Notes: generated by a model from the sequence alone, not told the origin. A stretch of 64,000 nt of DNA from CALDTK01 sp963837005 (GCA_963837005.1 CAWIMC010000001.1:1860001-1924000), one strand, 5' to 3'. Positions 54,147 to 63,871 are shown, numbered from the stretch's first letter. Made by a program: numbers and translations.

Positions 54147-55833
54147 ATGAAACGAATCACCGCAATTGCCGCCGCTATCGCCCTCGGGGTAAGCGCGCCG
54201 TCTCTGAGTCTCGCGCAAGAGATCTCCCACAAGCAGGCCGACAACTTCGCCAACTGGCTCGTCGTCGATGGGCAGCACGCCAAGGCCGCCGACCTCTACG
54301 CCGACGCCTTCAAGCAGAAGGCCACCAACTCGTACGGCTACCAGGCCGCTGAGCTGTACTACTACGTCAAGGACTACGCCAAGGCGGCGGAGTTTTACAA
54401 GGCCGTCCTCGAGGCGACAACCGCCTACCCCGACGCGCCCGTCAAGTACGCCCGCTCGCTGAAGCGCATGGCCAAACACGAGGAGGCTCACACGGCCTTC
54501 AACAAGTATAAAAAAGCCTACACCGGTGCCGACTCGGCAGCCTTTAAGGCGAGGGTCGACCTCGAGATCAAGGGTATCGAGATGGCCGAGGCCGAACTCA
54601 AGCGCGTTGACCCGACCATCTTCGTCGACAAGCTCGGCGGGTCGGTCAACTCTATGAAAAACGAGATCGCCCCGATGATGATGGGCTCGACGCTGGTCTT
54701 CATGAGCGACTTCGACGGTACGATGCGCGGCTACTCGTCGAGTAAAGGCCGCGAGGGCTGGAGCCAGATGCGCCCCGCTCCGGAGTTGCCCGTCCTGGAC
54801 AAAGGCCACATGGGCGGCGGCACCCTCGTCACCGCCGACCGCTTCGTGTTCAGCCTCTGCCCACAGGCCACGCACATGGCCCAGCCTGCCGTCGGGTGTA
54901 CGATCAACGAAATGACGCGCCGCGGCGGCAAGTGGGGTGAGCCCAAGCCCGTAGCCGGTCCAATCAACGCTGAAGGGGCTACGTCGGCGCAGCCGTTCAT
55001 CTTCACCGAAGACGGCAAAGAGATCATGATCTACGCCTCCGATCGTCCGAATGGCCAAGGCGGGATGGACCTGTGGCGCTCAGAGCGCTCGGCCTCCGTC
55101 GAGAGTGCGCCCTGGGGCACGCCCATCAATCTCGGCAACAGCGTCAACAGCCCCGGCAACGAGGTCACGCCGTTCTTCAACACCGAGACCCGTCAGCTCA
55201 GCTACGCCACCGACGGCGGTGTGACGATGGGCGGCTACGACATCGTCCACGTCACATCCAAGGACGGCCTTACCGGCTGGGGGGCCCGCAAAAACCCCGG
55301 CACCCCGATCAACTCCTCCGCCGATGACTACTACTTCCGCGAGGTCGTAGGGCAGTCGAAGGCCTATCTCTCGAGCAACCGCTCGTCCGACCTCTCGCAG
55401 ACGAAGCTCTCCAACGAGGACATCTTCGTCGTCACCTACGACAACCCGAACATTGCCGTCGAATTCGCGGTGATCGACGACGTGACCGGCAGGCCGATCT
55501 CCGACCCGACGATCACCGTTCATCGTCAACCCCGACGGCCTCCAGCGCAAACCGATGCTCGCCCAGCGCTCCATCAACGGTACCTACTCGCTGATGCTGC
55601 CCGTCGACCGCGACATCAACATCGACGTCAAGCGCCCGTACTGTGAGGACTTCAAGCTCGACCTCGTGATCCCGACTGGGGAGCGCGACGGCTACGTGAT
55701 CCCCGCAGCGCGTCTGCGCCGTATGGATGTCGCCGAGGGCGAAACCCCCGTGGTCGCGGGACTGCGTGACGGTGGCAAGGCCGCACCTACCGGCAAGGAA
55801 GTGATGACGGCCAGCGGCGAAAAGCAAGAGTAA
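54147..55833 (+). CDS. TPR plus PD40 beta-propeller envelope protein (PorE-like), frameshifted
   Basis: ATG at 54147, signal peptide MKRITAIAAAIALGVSAPSL ending SLAQE. Residues about 25-150 are TPR-like helical repeats (WLVVDGQHAKAADLYADAFK, ELYYYVKDYAKAAEFYKAVL). From about 170 to 440 there are WD40-like/PD40 propeller blades (MMGSTLVFMSDFDGTMRGYS, KEIMIYASDRPNGQGGMDLW, TRQLSYATDGGVTMGGYDIV, KAYLSSNRSSDLS). Near 55,515 an extra T breaks the frame; the continuation reads IVNPDGLQRKPMLAQRSING and ends ASGEKQE. This is the N-terminal architecture of PorE-type T9SS proteins but without an OmpA domain. Likely periplasmic, possibly linked to type IX secretion. An intrinsic terminator follows. Confidence 0.85.
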
Positions 55834-55869
55834 GCCTCTCCGCGGACTCATGTACTAACCAATATCGCA

Positions 55870-55906
55870 GGCCCTGCCCGTCAGTAGACGGGGAGGGCCT
55901 TTTTCT
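55870..55906 (+). terminator. Intrinsic terminator after the TPR/PD40 gene
   Basis: GGCCCTGCCCGTC at 55870-55882 pairs with GACGGGGAGGGCC at 55887-55899 with one mismatch and a 4-base loop AGTA, followed by TTTTTCTGTTT. A classic rho-independent terminator about 35 bp after the stop. Confidence 0.88.
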
Positions 55907-56074
55907 GTTTGTGCTGTGTGGCCTGTCCCCTGTGCGATGGTTACCTGTACTAGCGTCGTGTACGGCCGCCGTGCACACGCCTCGTAGAGGTACTTTCAGT
56001 GGATGACCTGCCGAGAGCTTCTAAAAGCATCCTGCGCACAGGGCACATGCCTCTTTCCCCCCTCGCGACGTTTA

Positions 56075-56089
56075 GCTTTCCAGCAAAAC
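56075..56089 (-). repeat. GNAA mini-hairpin element, GCT-GGAA-AGC
   Basis: Minus-strand GTTTTGCTGGAAAGC: a stem unique in the window, still fully paired. It ends 5 bp before the ATG of the next gene. Confidence 0.75.
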
Positions 56090-56094
56090 CCGCC

Positions 56095-56757
56095 ATGACC
56101 TACACCGTACAGATCTCCGACCTCGACACCATCATCGAAGACCCAGCCTACTGGACCGAAACAAAACTGCGAGCCCTGCTCGATGCCTACAGCGTCGAAA
56201 ACGTCGAGGAACTCGCCACCGCAGAACTTCGTGACTACCTCGCCCTGGTGACCAGCGACCTCGAGCCAGCCGAAGCAGCTATGATCGCCTTGCGATACGC
56301 CTTCACGGAGGACGAACTCTCCGAAGGCCAGATCGAGCAGATCGCCCACGATATGCTGATCGACAAGGTGGTCGAAGAATACCCTGAGATCGGGTTCCAC
56401 GAGCGCCTCTGGCACGTCAACCAACTGCTTTACAAGGCGTACAACGGCAAGTTCCCAAATACGAAGGCCAGCGTCATTAGCTGCACCCTAACACCAGCGA
56501 AGGACGGACAGCGGGTTTTGGCGAAAGCCGACCTCCTCCAACTCCTCGCGCCGGGGCTGCGCGGGCACGCTATCCTCCCACGCCTCTACGAAGAGCGCCT
56601 GGCGGGCACGGTACCCTTCCCGGAGGCGGAGTCGATCTTGTGGCAGTCCGAAGACCTCGGGCAGGGACGGCACCGGCTCATGACCTCGGAGTACTGGCTG
56701 AGCAGTGACGACTTTGGCGCGACTGAGTTCGAAGCGACACTGGCGAACGAGGAGTAG
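56095..56757 (+). CDS. Hypothetical acidic protein
   Basis: 220 residues, ATG at 56095 (MTYTVQISDLDTIIEDPAYW), chosen over upstream in-frame codons because homologous-looking acidic sequence begins here. No signal or membrane segment, so it is cytoplasmic. The first 130 residues are helical and acidic (TETKLRALLDAYSVENVEEL, DMLIDKVVEEYPEIGFHERL); the rest is mixed (GHAILPRLYEERL, HRLMTSEYWLSSDD). No family recognised. A hairpin element sits just before the start codon and another encodes VLAKAD near residue 143. Confidence 0.75.
   Translation: MTYTVQISDLDTIIEDPAYWTETKLRALLDAYSVENVEELATAELRDYLALVTSDLEPAEAAMIALRYAFTEDELSEGQIEQIAHDMLIDKVVEEYPEIGFHERLWHVNQLLYKAYNGKFPNTKASVISCTLTPAKDGQRVLAKADLLQLLAPGLRGHAILPRLYEERLAGTVPFPEAESILWQSEDLGQGRHRLMTSEYWLSSDDFGATEFEATLANEE
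56515..56529 (+). repeat. GNAA mini-hairpin element, GGC-GAAA-GCC
   Basis: Consensus copy, sense orientation, read as VLAKA. Confidence 0.9.
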
Positions 56758-56771
56758 GTCCGCCTTTCAGG

Positions 56772-57527
56772 TCACAGATTTCGCTGAATCCCGAACAAGA
56801 GGCCCGTTGAATTGAGTCGCGTCGTAATCGCGCCGCTGCTAAGGGGTGTGAGTTGCTGCCGGAAGGTGGGCTCGGCGAGGACATTCCAATCGGACGACAG
56901 TTGGTAGCTCAGACTAAGACTGGTCCGCAGGCTGAGGCTATAGCCCTTCAGGTCGGCGTCGAGGTCGCGAGAGTAGCGGCTCCCGTCGTTGGCGCGCAAC
57001 CGCGTAAACTGACCGATCAAGAGTCCAGGCTCGGCACCGCCACGAACGCGTAGGCTAAACCGATCCCGGAGCGGGAGCAGGTCGTACGCCACCTCGAGCG
57101 GCACGGATACATAGTGAAAACGATGCCCGACGTCAGTGCGGACGGCAGGGCCAGGCTCGGGCTGTGGGTTCGGGTCCACGACGCCCTCATTCCAGGGACG
57201 GCGCAGAGGCGCGGAGGTTTCAGAGAAGTTGTACCCCATCTCCGAGTAGAAGATCGCCCCGGAGAGCAACCACCTCTCGCTGATGTATTGGCTGTGGCGC
57301 AGGCCGAGGTCGGCCAGCACAGAAACCCCTTCGGCCTCGCCGAGTCGGCTCGCCAAGCCCTCGTACTCATCGTCCGCGACGACGACACGATAGGTAGCCA
57401 TCGGGCCGGCAAGCAAGCTCAGTGTAGGACGTTGAGCGTCTACGCTATTTGGCGCAACAGCAAAAGTCCCGGCAGTAATTGCCAGGAGCCAAAGGGTGGT
57501 TAGTGGGTTTGTAAACACTTCCGACAT
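56772..57527 (-). CDS. PorT-like outer-membrane beta-barrel protein
   Basis: 251 residues from the ATG at 57527 (MSEVFTNPLTTLWLLAITAG), which begins a signal peptide ending SVDAQ. The mature part has alternating strands of an 8-strand barrel: LSLLAGPMATYRVV, LRHSQYISERWLLSGAIFYS, HYVSVPLEVAYDLLPLRDRF, LRTSLSLSYQLSSDWNVLAE and the terminal TGLLFGIQRNL. The pattern resembles the PorT/outer-membrane-beta-barrel families of Bacteroidota. Role unknown. Convergent with the preceding hypothetical gene, with only 14 bp between the stops. Confidence 0.82.
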   Translation of the reverse strand: MSEVFTNPLTTLWLLAITAGTFAVAPNSVDAQRPTLSLLAGPMATYRVVVADDEYEGLASRLGEAEGVSVLADLGLRHSQYISERWLLSGAIFYSEMGYNFSETSAPLRRPWNEGVVDPNPQPEPGPAVRTDVGHRFHYVSVPLEVAYDLLPLRDRFSLRVRGGAEPGLLIGQFTRLRANDGSRYSRDLDADLKGYSLSLRTSLSLSYQLSSDWNVLAEPTFRQQLTPLSSGAITTRLNSTGLLFGIQRNL

Positions 57528-57784
57528 GTTGAGCGATGGCTTCGCTAAGTCTTCCAGAGCTCGCGGTCCTGACCGCAGCATCCTACTTAATGGGAACGCG
57601 AGTTGTAGGACGGGTGAGACTGAGCGCGCAAGGTAAGATCATATATGGATTTTCGTAATGGATTCCGATACTAAACGGTAGGTGTGTTTTGTGACGGAAC
57701 TATCCATCGCCTCAGAGAAATCGTACGCTGCCTAGCTTGCCGGAGTTGCAGTAGCGCGGCTGCAAAGTACGGCACTTACGCAAC

Positions 57785-58273
57785 CTACAGTTCGCGGAGC
57801 ATGAACCTGTCGCAGCCGCTGTGGCCTGTACCACCCATCGGTCCAGGAATGTACTCGAAGCCGTGCTTTCGGTAGAGGTGGGCCGCCTCCGTCATCGCGT
57901 GGACGGTCTCGAGGTACATTCGGCGAAAGCCTGCGTGACGAGCGCCCGCCACACAGGCGTCGATAAGCAGGCGTCCGGCACCCTTACCGCGCACGGCGGG
58001 CAGGGCGTACATTTTGCGGAGTTCGCAGGTGTCTGCATCACCGCCAGTTAGCGGCCCGTAGCCAGCCACGGCGAGAATCATTGCCGAATCGCTGTCCTCG
58101 ATGACGAAGAAGGCGGAGCGCGGGTCACCGTAGGCCCCCGCCATGTCGTCCACCTCCGGGTCCTCGATCGAGAAGCCTTCGCCGACGCAGCCGAACTCCG
58201 GCATGACGGTGCGGATGACGTTGGCCACGGCGGCGTTGTCGGCCGGGGTGATGGGGCGGAGGGTGAGTTCCAT
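57785..58273 (-). CDS. GNAT family N-acetyltransferase
   Basis: 162 residues from the ATG at 58273 (MELTLRPITPADNAAVANVI). The acetyl-CoA binding motif A is RKMYALPAVRGKGAGRLLID (Q/RxxGxG/A as RGKGAG), preceded by FFVIEDSDSAMILAVAGYGP and followed by AAHLYRKHGFEYIPGPMGGT, a full GNAT domain. Likely transfers an acetyl group to a small amine or amino acid. It follows the ROK kinase gene on the same strand with 58 bp between; the continuous frame through both genes results from a frameshift in the kinase gene and is not a real fusion. Confidence 0.9.
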   Translation of the reverse strand: MELTLRPITPADNAAVANVIRTVMPEFGCVGEGFSIEDPEVDDMAGAYGDPRSAFFVIEDSDSAMILAVAGYGPLTGGDADTCELRKMYALPAVRGKGAGRLLIDACVAGARHAGFRRMYLETVHAMTEAAHLYRKHGFEYIPGPMGGTGHSGCDRFMLREL

Positions 58274-58331
58274 GGCGCTAAGGAAAGGCAGCGACGGCTG
58301 TCCGCCACAAAGTCTATGGCTGAGCGTCCCG

Positions 58332-59296
58332 TCACAGAGACGCCGTACCAGCGCGTGCCATCGCCAGTGCGCCGTGCACCACCACCGCCTCCCCCAGCCC
58401 AGGGGCACGATCTCGTAAGCCCCCAGTAGCAGAGGGAACACGTAGTGAGCTACCTGCGCACGCAAGGTTTGGAAGAAGTGCTGCTCACCAATCAACGACA
58501 ACCCGCCCCCAATTACGACCGCGTCTGCCGCCGTTAGCGTAATCGCCTGCGCAATTGCCCACCCGAGCGCCTGGACGGCCCGCATCAATGTGGCGCGCGC
58601 CAGGTCGTTCCCTGAGGCCGCCGCCTCGGCCACGAGCTGCGCGGTAAGTCTTTCGCTATGGCCACCGCAGCGTTGCAGTAAGTCTTGGGCGTCCGCAGCA
58701 CTCGAGTGCGCGGTAATCTCGCGGCTCGCCGCGAGTGCGATGCCTGGCCCGGCCACCAGCGATTCGACCGTCTCGGACGCCGTGGCGGCCCCCAGGCCAG
58801 GTCGAAGGTGACCGATCTCCGCAACTGCCGGGCGGCCCCGTCCCAGTAGCTCGCCCCCGAGCACCAGGCCACCCCCGATGCTCGTGCCCACGGTGATGTA
58901 CAGCACGGTGTCACTCCCCTGCCCCGCGCCAAACCGCGCCTCGGCGAGGGCGGCCACGTCACAGTCGTTACCAATGACGGTCGGCACACCCAGCAATTCG
59001 GTACACCATGCTCCAAGCGGCTGCCTGTCCCAGCCGGACACCTGGTGACTCGTGGTGACGCACCCTGTAGCCGCGTCGACGGGGCCTCCGAATCCAATCC
59101 CTACGCCTGTAAATTGGTGCTCTGCCGCGAGCTCCGTGGCCACCTCCGCGATCTGTCGCAGAATACCCGCCGCGCCCCGCGCCCGATCGACGCTGCGGCG
59201 CTCGAGGGCGACGAAGGCACTACCGTCACCCGCGCCGACGCCGAACTGCAGCTTCGTACCGCCGATCTCGATCCCGAGAAATCGCTGCTCGCTCAC
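58332..59296 (-). CDS. ROK family sugar kinase, frameshifted at the C-terminus
   Basis: About 321 residues from a GTG at 59296 that overlaps the SIS stop (GTGA). ROK motifs: phosphate-1 LGIEIGGTKLQFGVG, GVGIGFGGPVDAATGC, GNDCDVAALAEARFGAG (catalytic Asp region) and TVGTSIGGGLVLGGEL with GRPAVAEIGHLR. The usual Cys-rich Zn motif CxCGxxGC is not visible. Near 58,395 a missing C (GGCTGGGGG for GGCCTGGGGG) breaks the frame; the corrected end reads GEAVVVHGALAMARAGTASL to TGA at 58332. Phosphorylates a hexose or heptose; coupling to a GmhA-like isomerase suggests a sugar-phosphate pathway rather than glucose uptake. Confidence 0.88.
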
Positions 59297-59907
59297 GAGG
59301 CTTCGGCGTATCGCTCGACGCGGTTGATCCTTGCGAACACGTCGTTGAGCACCCAGTGGAATACGCACAGGTGGATGCTCTCGACCATACCCATGACGGG
59401 TAGGTCCACATGGAGCCCGTGGTTTGCAGTATCGCGGAGCTTCCCACCGTTGTAACCCGTGAGGCCGAAAGTGGTCAGGCCGTGGCGATTGGCCCAGTCC
59501 ACGGCGTTGAGGACGTTGGCGCTGTTACCGGAGCCACTGATCGCCACGACCAGATCGCCGGGGCTCCCGTAGTTCATGAGTTGCTGTACGAAGATCTGGT
59601 CGTAGTCGAGGTCGTTGCCGACGGCCATGATCCAGTCGGCGTTGTCCGTAAGGCTCAACACCTTGAGGCGCTTCTTCCCCTCGTCGCGAAGGTCCTCGTC
59701 GCGTAGGATGCTCTTTCCGAGGTCCTCAGCCATGTGGCTGGCGCTGGTCCCGGAGCCGCCGTTGCCGATGATGAACACGAAGCGGACCTGCTGCCAGGCG
59801 GCGAAGATGAGGTCGGCCCAGGTTTCGAGGCCCGCACGGTCGACGCGGCCGATTTCTTTTTAGAGTCGCGTGAGGTAGTTGCCGGTGTCGAGACCGACGC
59901 CGAGCAT
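59293..59907 (-). CDS. SIS-domain phosphosugar isomerase (GmhA-like), in-frame stop near the start
   Basis: SIS fold: VFIIGNGGSGTSASHMAEDL (phosphosugar loop), DLVVAISGSGNSANVLNAVD (second Ser loop) and MVESIHLCVFHWVLNDVFA at the C-terminus, as in sedoheptulose-7-phosphate isomerase relatives. From the ATG at 59907 the frame reads MLGVGLDTGNYLTRL, then a TAA (59860-59862), and then the family-like KEIGRVDRAGLETWADLIFA in the same frame. So either a sequencing error, a nonsense mutation, or a start at the GTG at 59778, which would lose a conserved helix. Coupled to the ROK kinase (GTGA overlap). Probably handles a phosphorylated heptose or N-acetylsugar. Confidence 0.8.
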
Positions 59908-60013
59908 AGGTTTGGTTTGTTGGGTGTAGGGTGCGGGCGGCAAGGTCGTACGCTGGCGGCTAAACGCTGTACGAACTCACCCGACACCGCGTTCTGGAGT
60001 ATCGTCGGGGCAG

Positions 60014-60028
60014 GTTTTGCCGCAAGGC
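60014..60028 (+). repeat. GNAA mini-hairpin element, GCC-GCAA-GGC
   Basis: GTTTTGCCGCAAGGC in the intergenic region between the SIS and M16 genes. Confidence 0.85.
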
Positions 60029-60102
60029 GACCACGTGCAACTGCCTAAACACTAACTTGTCCCTCCCAGGAGGTGACACCTTTACCAAACCGAAACAAAC
60101 AC

Positions 60103-63021
60103 ATGATTTACACGATTGGTACGCTGGGCCGATTCACAGTCGCGGCACTAGCCTGTCTCACGCTGGCAGGGCCTGTTTTGGCGCAAGCCCCCACTAAGAA
60201 AGCGCAAGCGGCTAAGACGTCCGCAAAGTCAGATCCCAAGGCAACGACGGCTACCGCCAAAACGCCCGACGTCAAGCTCGACATCCCGTACCAGAAAATC
60301 CTGATGGACAACGGGCTCGACCTCATCCTCCACGAGGATCACTCCGACCCGGTCGTGGCCGTCGCTATCCTCTTCAACGTCGGCTCGAACCGGGAGAAGC
60401 CCGGTCGCACGGGCTTCGCGCATTTCTTCGAGCACATGCTCTTCCAGGCCTCGGAGAACGTCGGCAAGGGCGCCTTCTTCAAGGAGATCGAGGACCTCGG
60501 CGGCGACTTCAACGGCGGCACCTGGCAGGACGGGACCGTCTACTACGAGGTCGTGCCGAAGGATGCCCTCGAGCGCATCCTCTGGATGGAGGCCGATCGC
60601 ATGGGCTACATGATCAACACCGTGACTACGCCCGTGCTCGAGAACGAGAAGCAAGTGGTCAAGAACGAGAAGCGCCAGAGCTACGACAACCGCCCGTACG
60701 GCCACGAGGGCTACGTGATCGACAAGGCGATGTACCCCGAGGGGCACCCCTACAACTGGCAGGTGATCGGGAGCCTCGAGGACCTGCAGGCCGCCACCGA
60801 GGCCGACGTGAAGGAGTTCTACGAGGCGTACTACGGCCCGAACAACGCCACGATGGTGATCGCCGGGGACATCGACCCCGAGAAGGTCCAGAAGCTCGTC
60901 GAGTACTACTTCTCCGAGATCCCGAAGCGCAAGATGGTGCCGGTGATGCAGCCGCAGCCCGTCAAGATGGCCCAGACCGTCAAGCTCTACCACGAGGACA
61001 ACTTCGCCGAGCTCCCGCAGCTCACGATGACGTGGCCGAGCATCAACGCCGGCAATCCCGACGAGTACGCCCTCGACTACCTCGCCGAACTGCTGAGCGA
61101 CGGCAAGCGCGCACCACTCTATAAGGTGCTGGTCGAGGAGAAGAAGCTGGCGCCACAGCCGCGAGCCTACAATCAGGCGAGCAACATCGCGGGACAGTTC
61201 ACGATTTCGGTGCGGGCTTCCGCCAAAACCGACCTCGACCAGGTGCTGACCGGCGTCAACGAAGCCATGGCGCGCTTCGAGAAGGACGGCATCGACCCCC
61301 GCGACATGGAGCGCATCCGCAACCAGTTGGAGACGCGCTTTTATGGACAACTCAATTCCGTACTGTCGAAGAGCTTCGCGCTGGCACAGTCGAACGAGTT
61401 CTTCGGGAGCCCCGAGCACATCAAGAAGCAGGCCGCTGGATTGCTCAGTGTGACGCCCGCCGACGTGATGCGGGTCTACAACTATTACATTAAGGGCAAG
61501 CCCTACGTGTTGACCAGCTTCGTACCGAAGGGCCAGCTCGACCTCGTCGTCGAGGGCAGCACCAAAGCCGACGTGGTCGAGGAGGCCATCGTGGAAGGGG
61601 CTGAGGCCCCGCCGATGGACGAGTCCGCGACCGACTTCCCGCGCACCGCCTCAAAGATCGACCGCTCGAAGAAGCCAGCGCTGGTGGGCGAGGTGATCCC
61701 GCCGACGCCGAAGATCTACCGCGAGGCGATTGACAACGGTTCGGTGCTGATGGGCATCGAGTCGGACGAATTGCCGCTGGTGACCTACGCGATTCGCTTT
61801 AACGGTGGTGCGCTCACCGATCCAGAGGGCAAGGAAGGTCTGATGGGCATCCTTACCGACCTGTTGCTCGAGGGCACGAAGACCAAGTCCCCCGAGGAGT
61901 TCGCCGATGCCTTCGGGCAGCTCGGCGCGAGCTACTCTTTTCGCGCAGGCCGCGAGGACGCGACGCTGTACGTCAATACGCTCGCGCGCAACTTCCGCCC
62001 GACGGTTGATCTCGTGATGGAGGCCCTCACGCAGCCCCGCTTTGACGAGGCCGAGTTCGAGCGGCTCAAGTCGGCCGCCGTGAGCAGCATCCAGGGACAG
62101 ATGGCGCAACCGGGCTACGCTGCGCGCATGGCCTTCGGCAAGGTGATCTACGGAGCCAACTCCCGTATGGCCCGCCCGACCGGCGGCACCGTGCAGAGCG
62201 TCGAGAAGCTCACGCTTCAAGACCTGAAGGACCACTACGCCCAGTTTATCAACCCACGCCTCGCCACGATCCACGTGGTCGGCAACGTGAGCGACGACGA
62301 GGCCGAGGACGCCTTCGAGGACTACGAGGACAAGTGGACCGGTCCGGAAGTGAAGCTGCCTACGGTCGAGACGGCCGCCAAGCGCGATGAGCAGGTCTTT
62401 TTCGTCGATGTGCCCGACGCCAAGCAGTCGGTGCTCTTCGTCGGCAAGCCAGCCCCCGGCATCAACGACCCGGACTGGTACCGCCTCACCGTCGTCAACG
62501 AGCGCCTCGGCGGTTCGGGCAGCGGCAGGCTCTTCCAGGAGCTGCGCGAGAACCGCGGCTACACCTACGGTGCCTACTCGAGCATCCCGGCCACCAAACA
62601 GGACGGTTACTTCGTGGCCACGTCGAGCGTTCGCGCCAACGTGACCAAGGAGTCGGCCCAGGTCTTGAAGGAGATCCTGGAGGGCTACTCAGACGGTTTC
62701 ACACAAGAAGACCTCGACAAGACCAAGTCTAGCCTCACCCGTAAGGAAGCCCTCGCCAACGAGAGCCTCGGCGACAAGCTCGGTCAGCTGCTCGAGATCA
62801 GTACCTACAATCTACCGGCCGACTACAAGGCCCAGCGCGCCAACGAGCTCAACAACATGACGCTCGGCAACGCCAAGGGACTCATCTCGAAATACATCGC
62901 CCCGAAGGAGATGCGCTTTATCGTGGTCGGGGACAAGGCTACCCAGCTCGAGGGTCTGAAGGAGTTGGGTCTTGGGGACCCGGTAATTTTGGATCGGAAC
63001 GGGGAGGTGATTAGATCGTAG
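60103..63021 (+). CDS. Secreted M16 zinc metallopeptidase, two-domain
   Basis: 972 residues from the ATG at 60103 (MIYTIGTLGRFTVAALACLT), with a signal peptide ending VLAQA that is encoded by a hairpin element. A Lys/Ala-rich stretch follows, then the first peptidase half with the inverted zinc motif HFFEHMLF (HxxEH) and a downstream acidic Glu (ENEKQVVKNEKRQS), and a second, inactive-type half (from about 560: PLVTYAIRFNGGALTDPEGK, NERLGGSGSGRLFQELRENR with the RY-type motif GYTYGAYS). A pitrilysin-like clamshell acting on peptides in the periplasm or outside. An AGGAGG at 60068 is too far upstream to serve this ATG. A degenerate element (GGTA loop) lies at 60249-60263. Confidence 0.95.
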   Translation: MIYTIGTLGRFTVAALACLTLAGPVLAQAPTKKAQAAKTSAKSDPKATTATAKTPDVKLDIPYQKILMDNGLDLILHEDHSDPVVAVAILFNVGSNREKPGRTGFAHFFEHMLFQASENVGKGAFFKEIEDLGGDFNGGTWQDGTVYYEVVPKDALERILWMEADRMGYMINTVTTPVLENEKQVVKNEKRQSYDNRPYGHEGYVIDKAMYPEGHPYNWQVIGSLEDLQAATEADVKEFYEAYYGPNNATMVIAGDIDPEKVQKLVEYYFSEIPKRKMVPVMQPQPVKMAQTVKLYHEDNFAELPQLTMTWPSINAGNPDEYALDYLAELLSDGKRAPLYKVLVEEKKLAPQPRAYNQASNIAGQFTISVRASAKTDLDQVLTGVNEAMARFEKDGIDPRDMERIRNQLETRFYGQLNSVLSKSFALAQSNEFFGSPEHIKKQAAGLLSVTPADVMRVYNYYIKGKPYVLTSFVPKGQLDLVVEGSTKADVVEEAIVEGAEAPPMDESATDFPRTASKIDRSKKPALVGEVIPPTPKIYREAIDNGSVLMGIESDELPLVTYAIRFNGGALTDPEGKEGLMGILTDLLLEGTKTKSPEEFADAFGQLGASYSFRAGREDATLYVNTLARNFRPTVDLVMEALTQPRFDEAEFERLKSAAVSSIQGQMAQPGYAARMAFGKVIYGANSRMARPTGGTVQSVEKLTLQDLKDHYAQFINPRLATIHVVGNVSDDEAEDAFEDYEDKWTGPEVKLPTVETAAKRDEQVFFVDVPDAKQSVLFVGKPAPGINDPDWYRLTVVNERLGGSGSGRLFQELRENRGYTYGAYSSIPATKQDGYFVATSSVRANVTKESAQVLKEILEGYSDGFTQEDLDKTKSSLTRKEALANESLGDKLGQLLEISTYNLPADYKAQRANELNNMTLGNAKGLISKYIAPKEMRFIVVGDKATQLEGLKELGLGDPVILDRNGEVIRS
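60175..60189 (+). repeat. GNAA mini-hairpin element, GGC-GCAA-GCC
   Basis: GTTTTGGCGCAAGCC, sense orientation, read as VLAQA at the signal-peptidase site of the M16 peptidase. Confidence 0.88.
61215..61229 (-). repeat. GNAA mini-hairpin element, GGC-GGAA-GCC
   Basis: Minus-strand GTTTTGGCGGAAGCC, antisense in the M16 gene, read as ASAKT. Confidence 0.88.
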
Positions 63022-63058
63022 CCGTGCTACGTGGGCTCGAACTCGAGTTCGGCCGATT

Positions 63059-63832
63059 TCACCCCGGTCGCCACACCAGCCCACTCGCCACGTACAGCAC
63101 CATCGCCACCGGCACCGCGGCCCAGCCCAGCCACCACGGCAGTACCACCGCGGCGGCGACCACCACCCACACCGGCCAATTGCTGGTCTTTCGAGGGTCT
63201 AGCTTGTTGCTAAACAACGGCAGGTTGCTTACCAGCAGATAACTAAACAGCGCCACGATCGGCAGCAGGACGAGCGGGTCGGACAGGTTTTGGCGAAAGC
63301 CGAACGAATCGAAGCGCCAGACCTGGAAGAGCCCGAACCAAAAGACGGTGTTGGCCGGCGTCGCGAGGCCGATAAAGTGCTTGGTATCTGCCTGATCGAT
63401 GTTGAAGCGCGCGAGGCGCACGGCGCTCATGAGGGGGATGAGAAGGGCGAGGTAGACCAACCACGACGGCTCCGTAATCATTTGACGGAGTAAGCTTTCC
63501 ATAAATGCTGAGTCCGCAGGCGGATCGGCGGGAAAAGCGGGATACATACCAATGCCACCCATTTGTCCGCGCAGCATTACGTACGCCATCAGCCCAGGGC
63601 TTACGCCAAAACTCACCATGTCCGCCAGGCTATCCAACTCTCTCCCAAAAGGTCCCGACACCCCCGCCGCCCTGGCCGCAAAACCATCCAGGAAGTCAGC
63701 CACTGCACTCACGAGCAAGCACCAGGGTACGATCTCGAAATTTCCGCGCACCAGCGCAATACAGGCGACACAACCTGCCGCGAGGTTTGTCAAGGTCAGG
63801 GCGTGGGGAAGCAAGCGCAGCAGTCCGTGCAT
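63059..63832 (-). CDS. pssA: CDP-diacylglycerol-serine O-phosphatidyltransferase
   Basis: 257 residues, ATG at 63832 (MHGLLRLLPHALTLTNLAAG). CDP-alcohol phosphatidyltransferase motif DFLDGFAARAAGVSGPFGRE followed by LDSLADMVSFGVSPGLM, that is DGxxARxxxxxxxxGxxxDxxxD. About eight hydrophobic helices. It makes phosphatidylserine, the precursor of phosphatidylethanolamine, at the inner membrane. Two hairpin elements are inside: one encodes FGFRQNLSD in a loop between helices (63287-63301), the other GFGVSPG overlapping the catalytic-domain helix start (63598-63612). The Psd decarboxylase gene is not in the window. Confidence 0.94.
   Translation of the reverse strand: MHGLLRLLPHALTLTNLAAGCVACIALVRGNFEIVPWCLLVSAVADFLDGFAARAAGVSGPFGRELDSLADMVSFGVSPGLMAYVMLRGQMGGIGMYPAFPADPPADSAFMESLLRQMITEPSWLVYLALLIPLMSAVRLARFNIDQADTKHFIGLATPANTVFWFGLFQVWRFDSFGFRQNLSDPLVLLPIVALFSYLLVSNLPLFSNKLDPRKTSNWPVWVVVAAAVVLPWWLGWAAVPVAMVLYVASGLVWRPG
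63287..63301 (+). repeat. GNAA mini-hairpin element, GGC-GAAA-GCC
   Basis: Consensus copy, antisense in pssA, read as GFRQN in a loop. Confidence 0.9.
63598..63612 (-). repeat. GNAA mini-hairpin element, GGC-GTAA-GCC
   Basis: Minus-strand GTTTTGGCGTAAGCC, sense orientation in pssA, read as FGVSP. Confidence 0.85.
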
Positions 63833-63871
63833 GCCGCAATGTAGTTTCGCGGCTCAGCGTTCGCACCTGCA

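Noticed and set aside
57785..59368. A ROK kinase-GNAT fusion protein
   Set aside because: The single continuous frame results from a one-base loss near 58,395. In the corrected frame the kinase ends at 58332 and GNAT has its own ATG at 58273.
60068..60105. Using the AGGAGG at 60068 to place the M16 start at the GTG at 60073
   Set aside because: The GTG overlaps the AGGAGG itself, and the signal peptide begins properly at the ATG at 60103; Bacteroidota seldom rely on Shine-Dalgarno sites.
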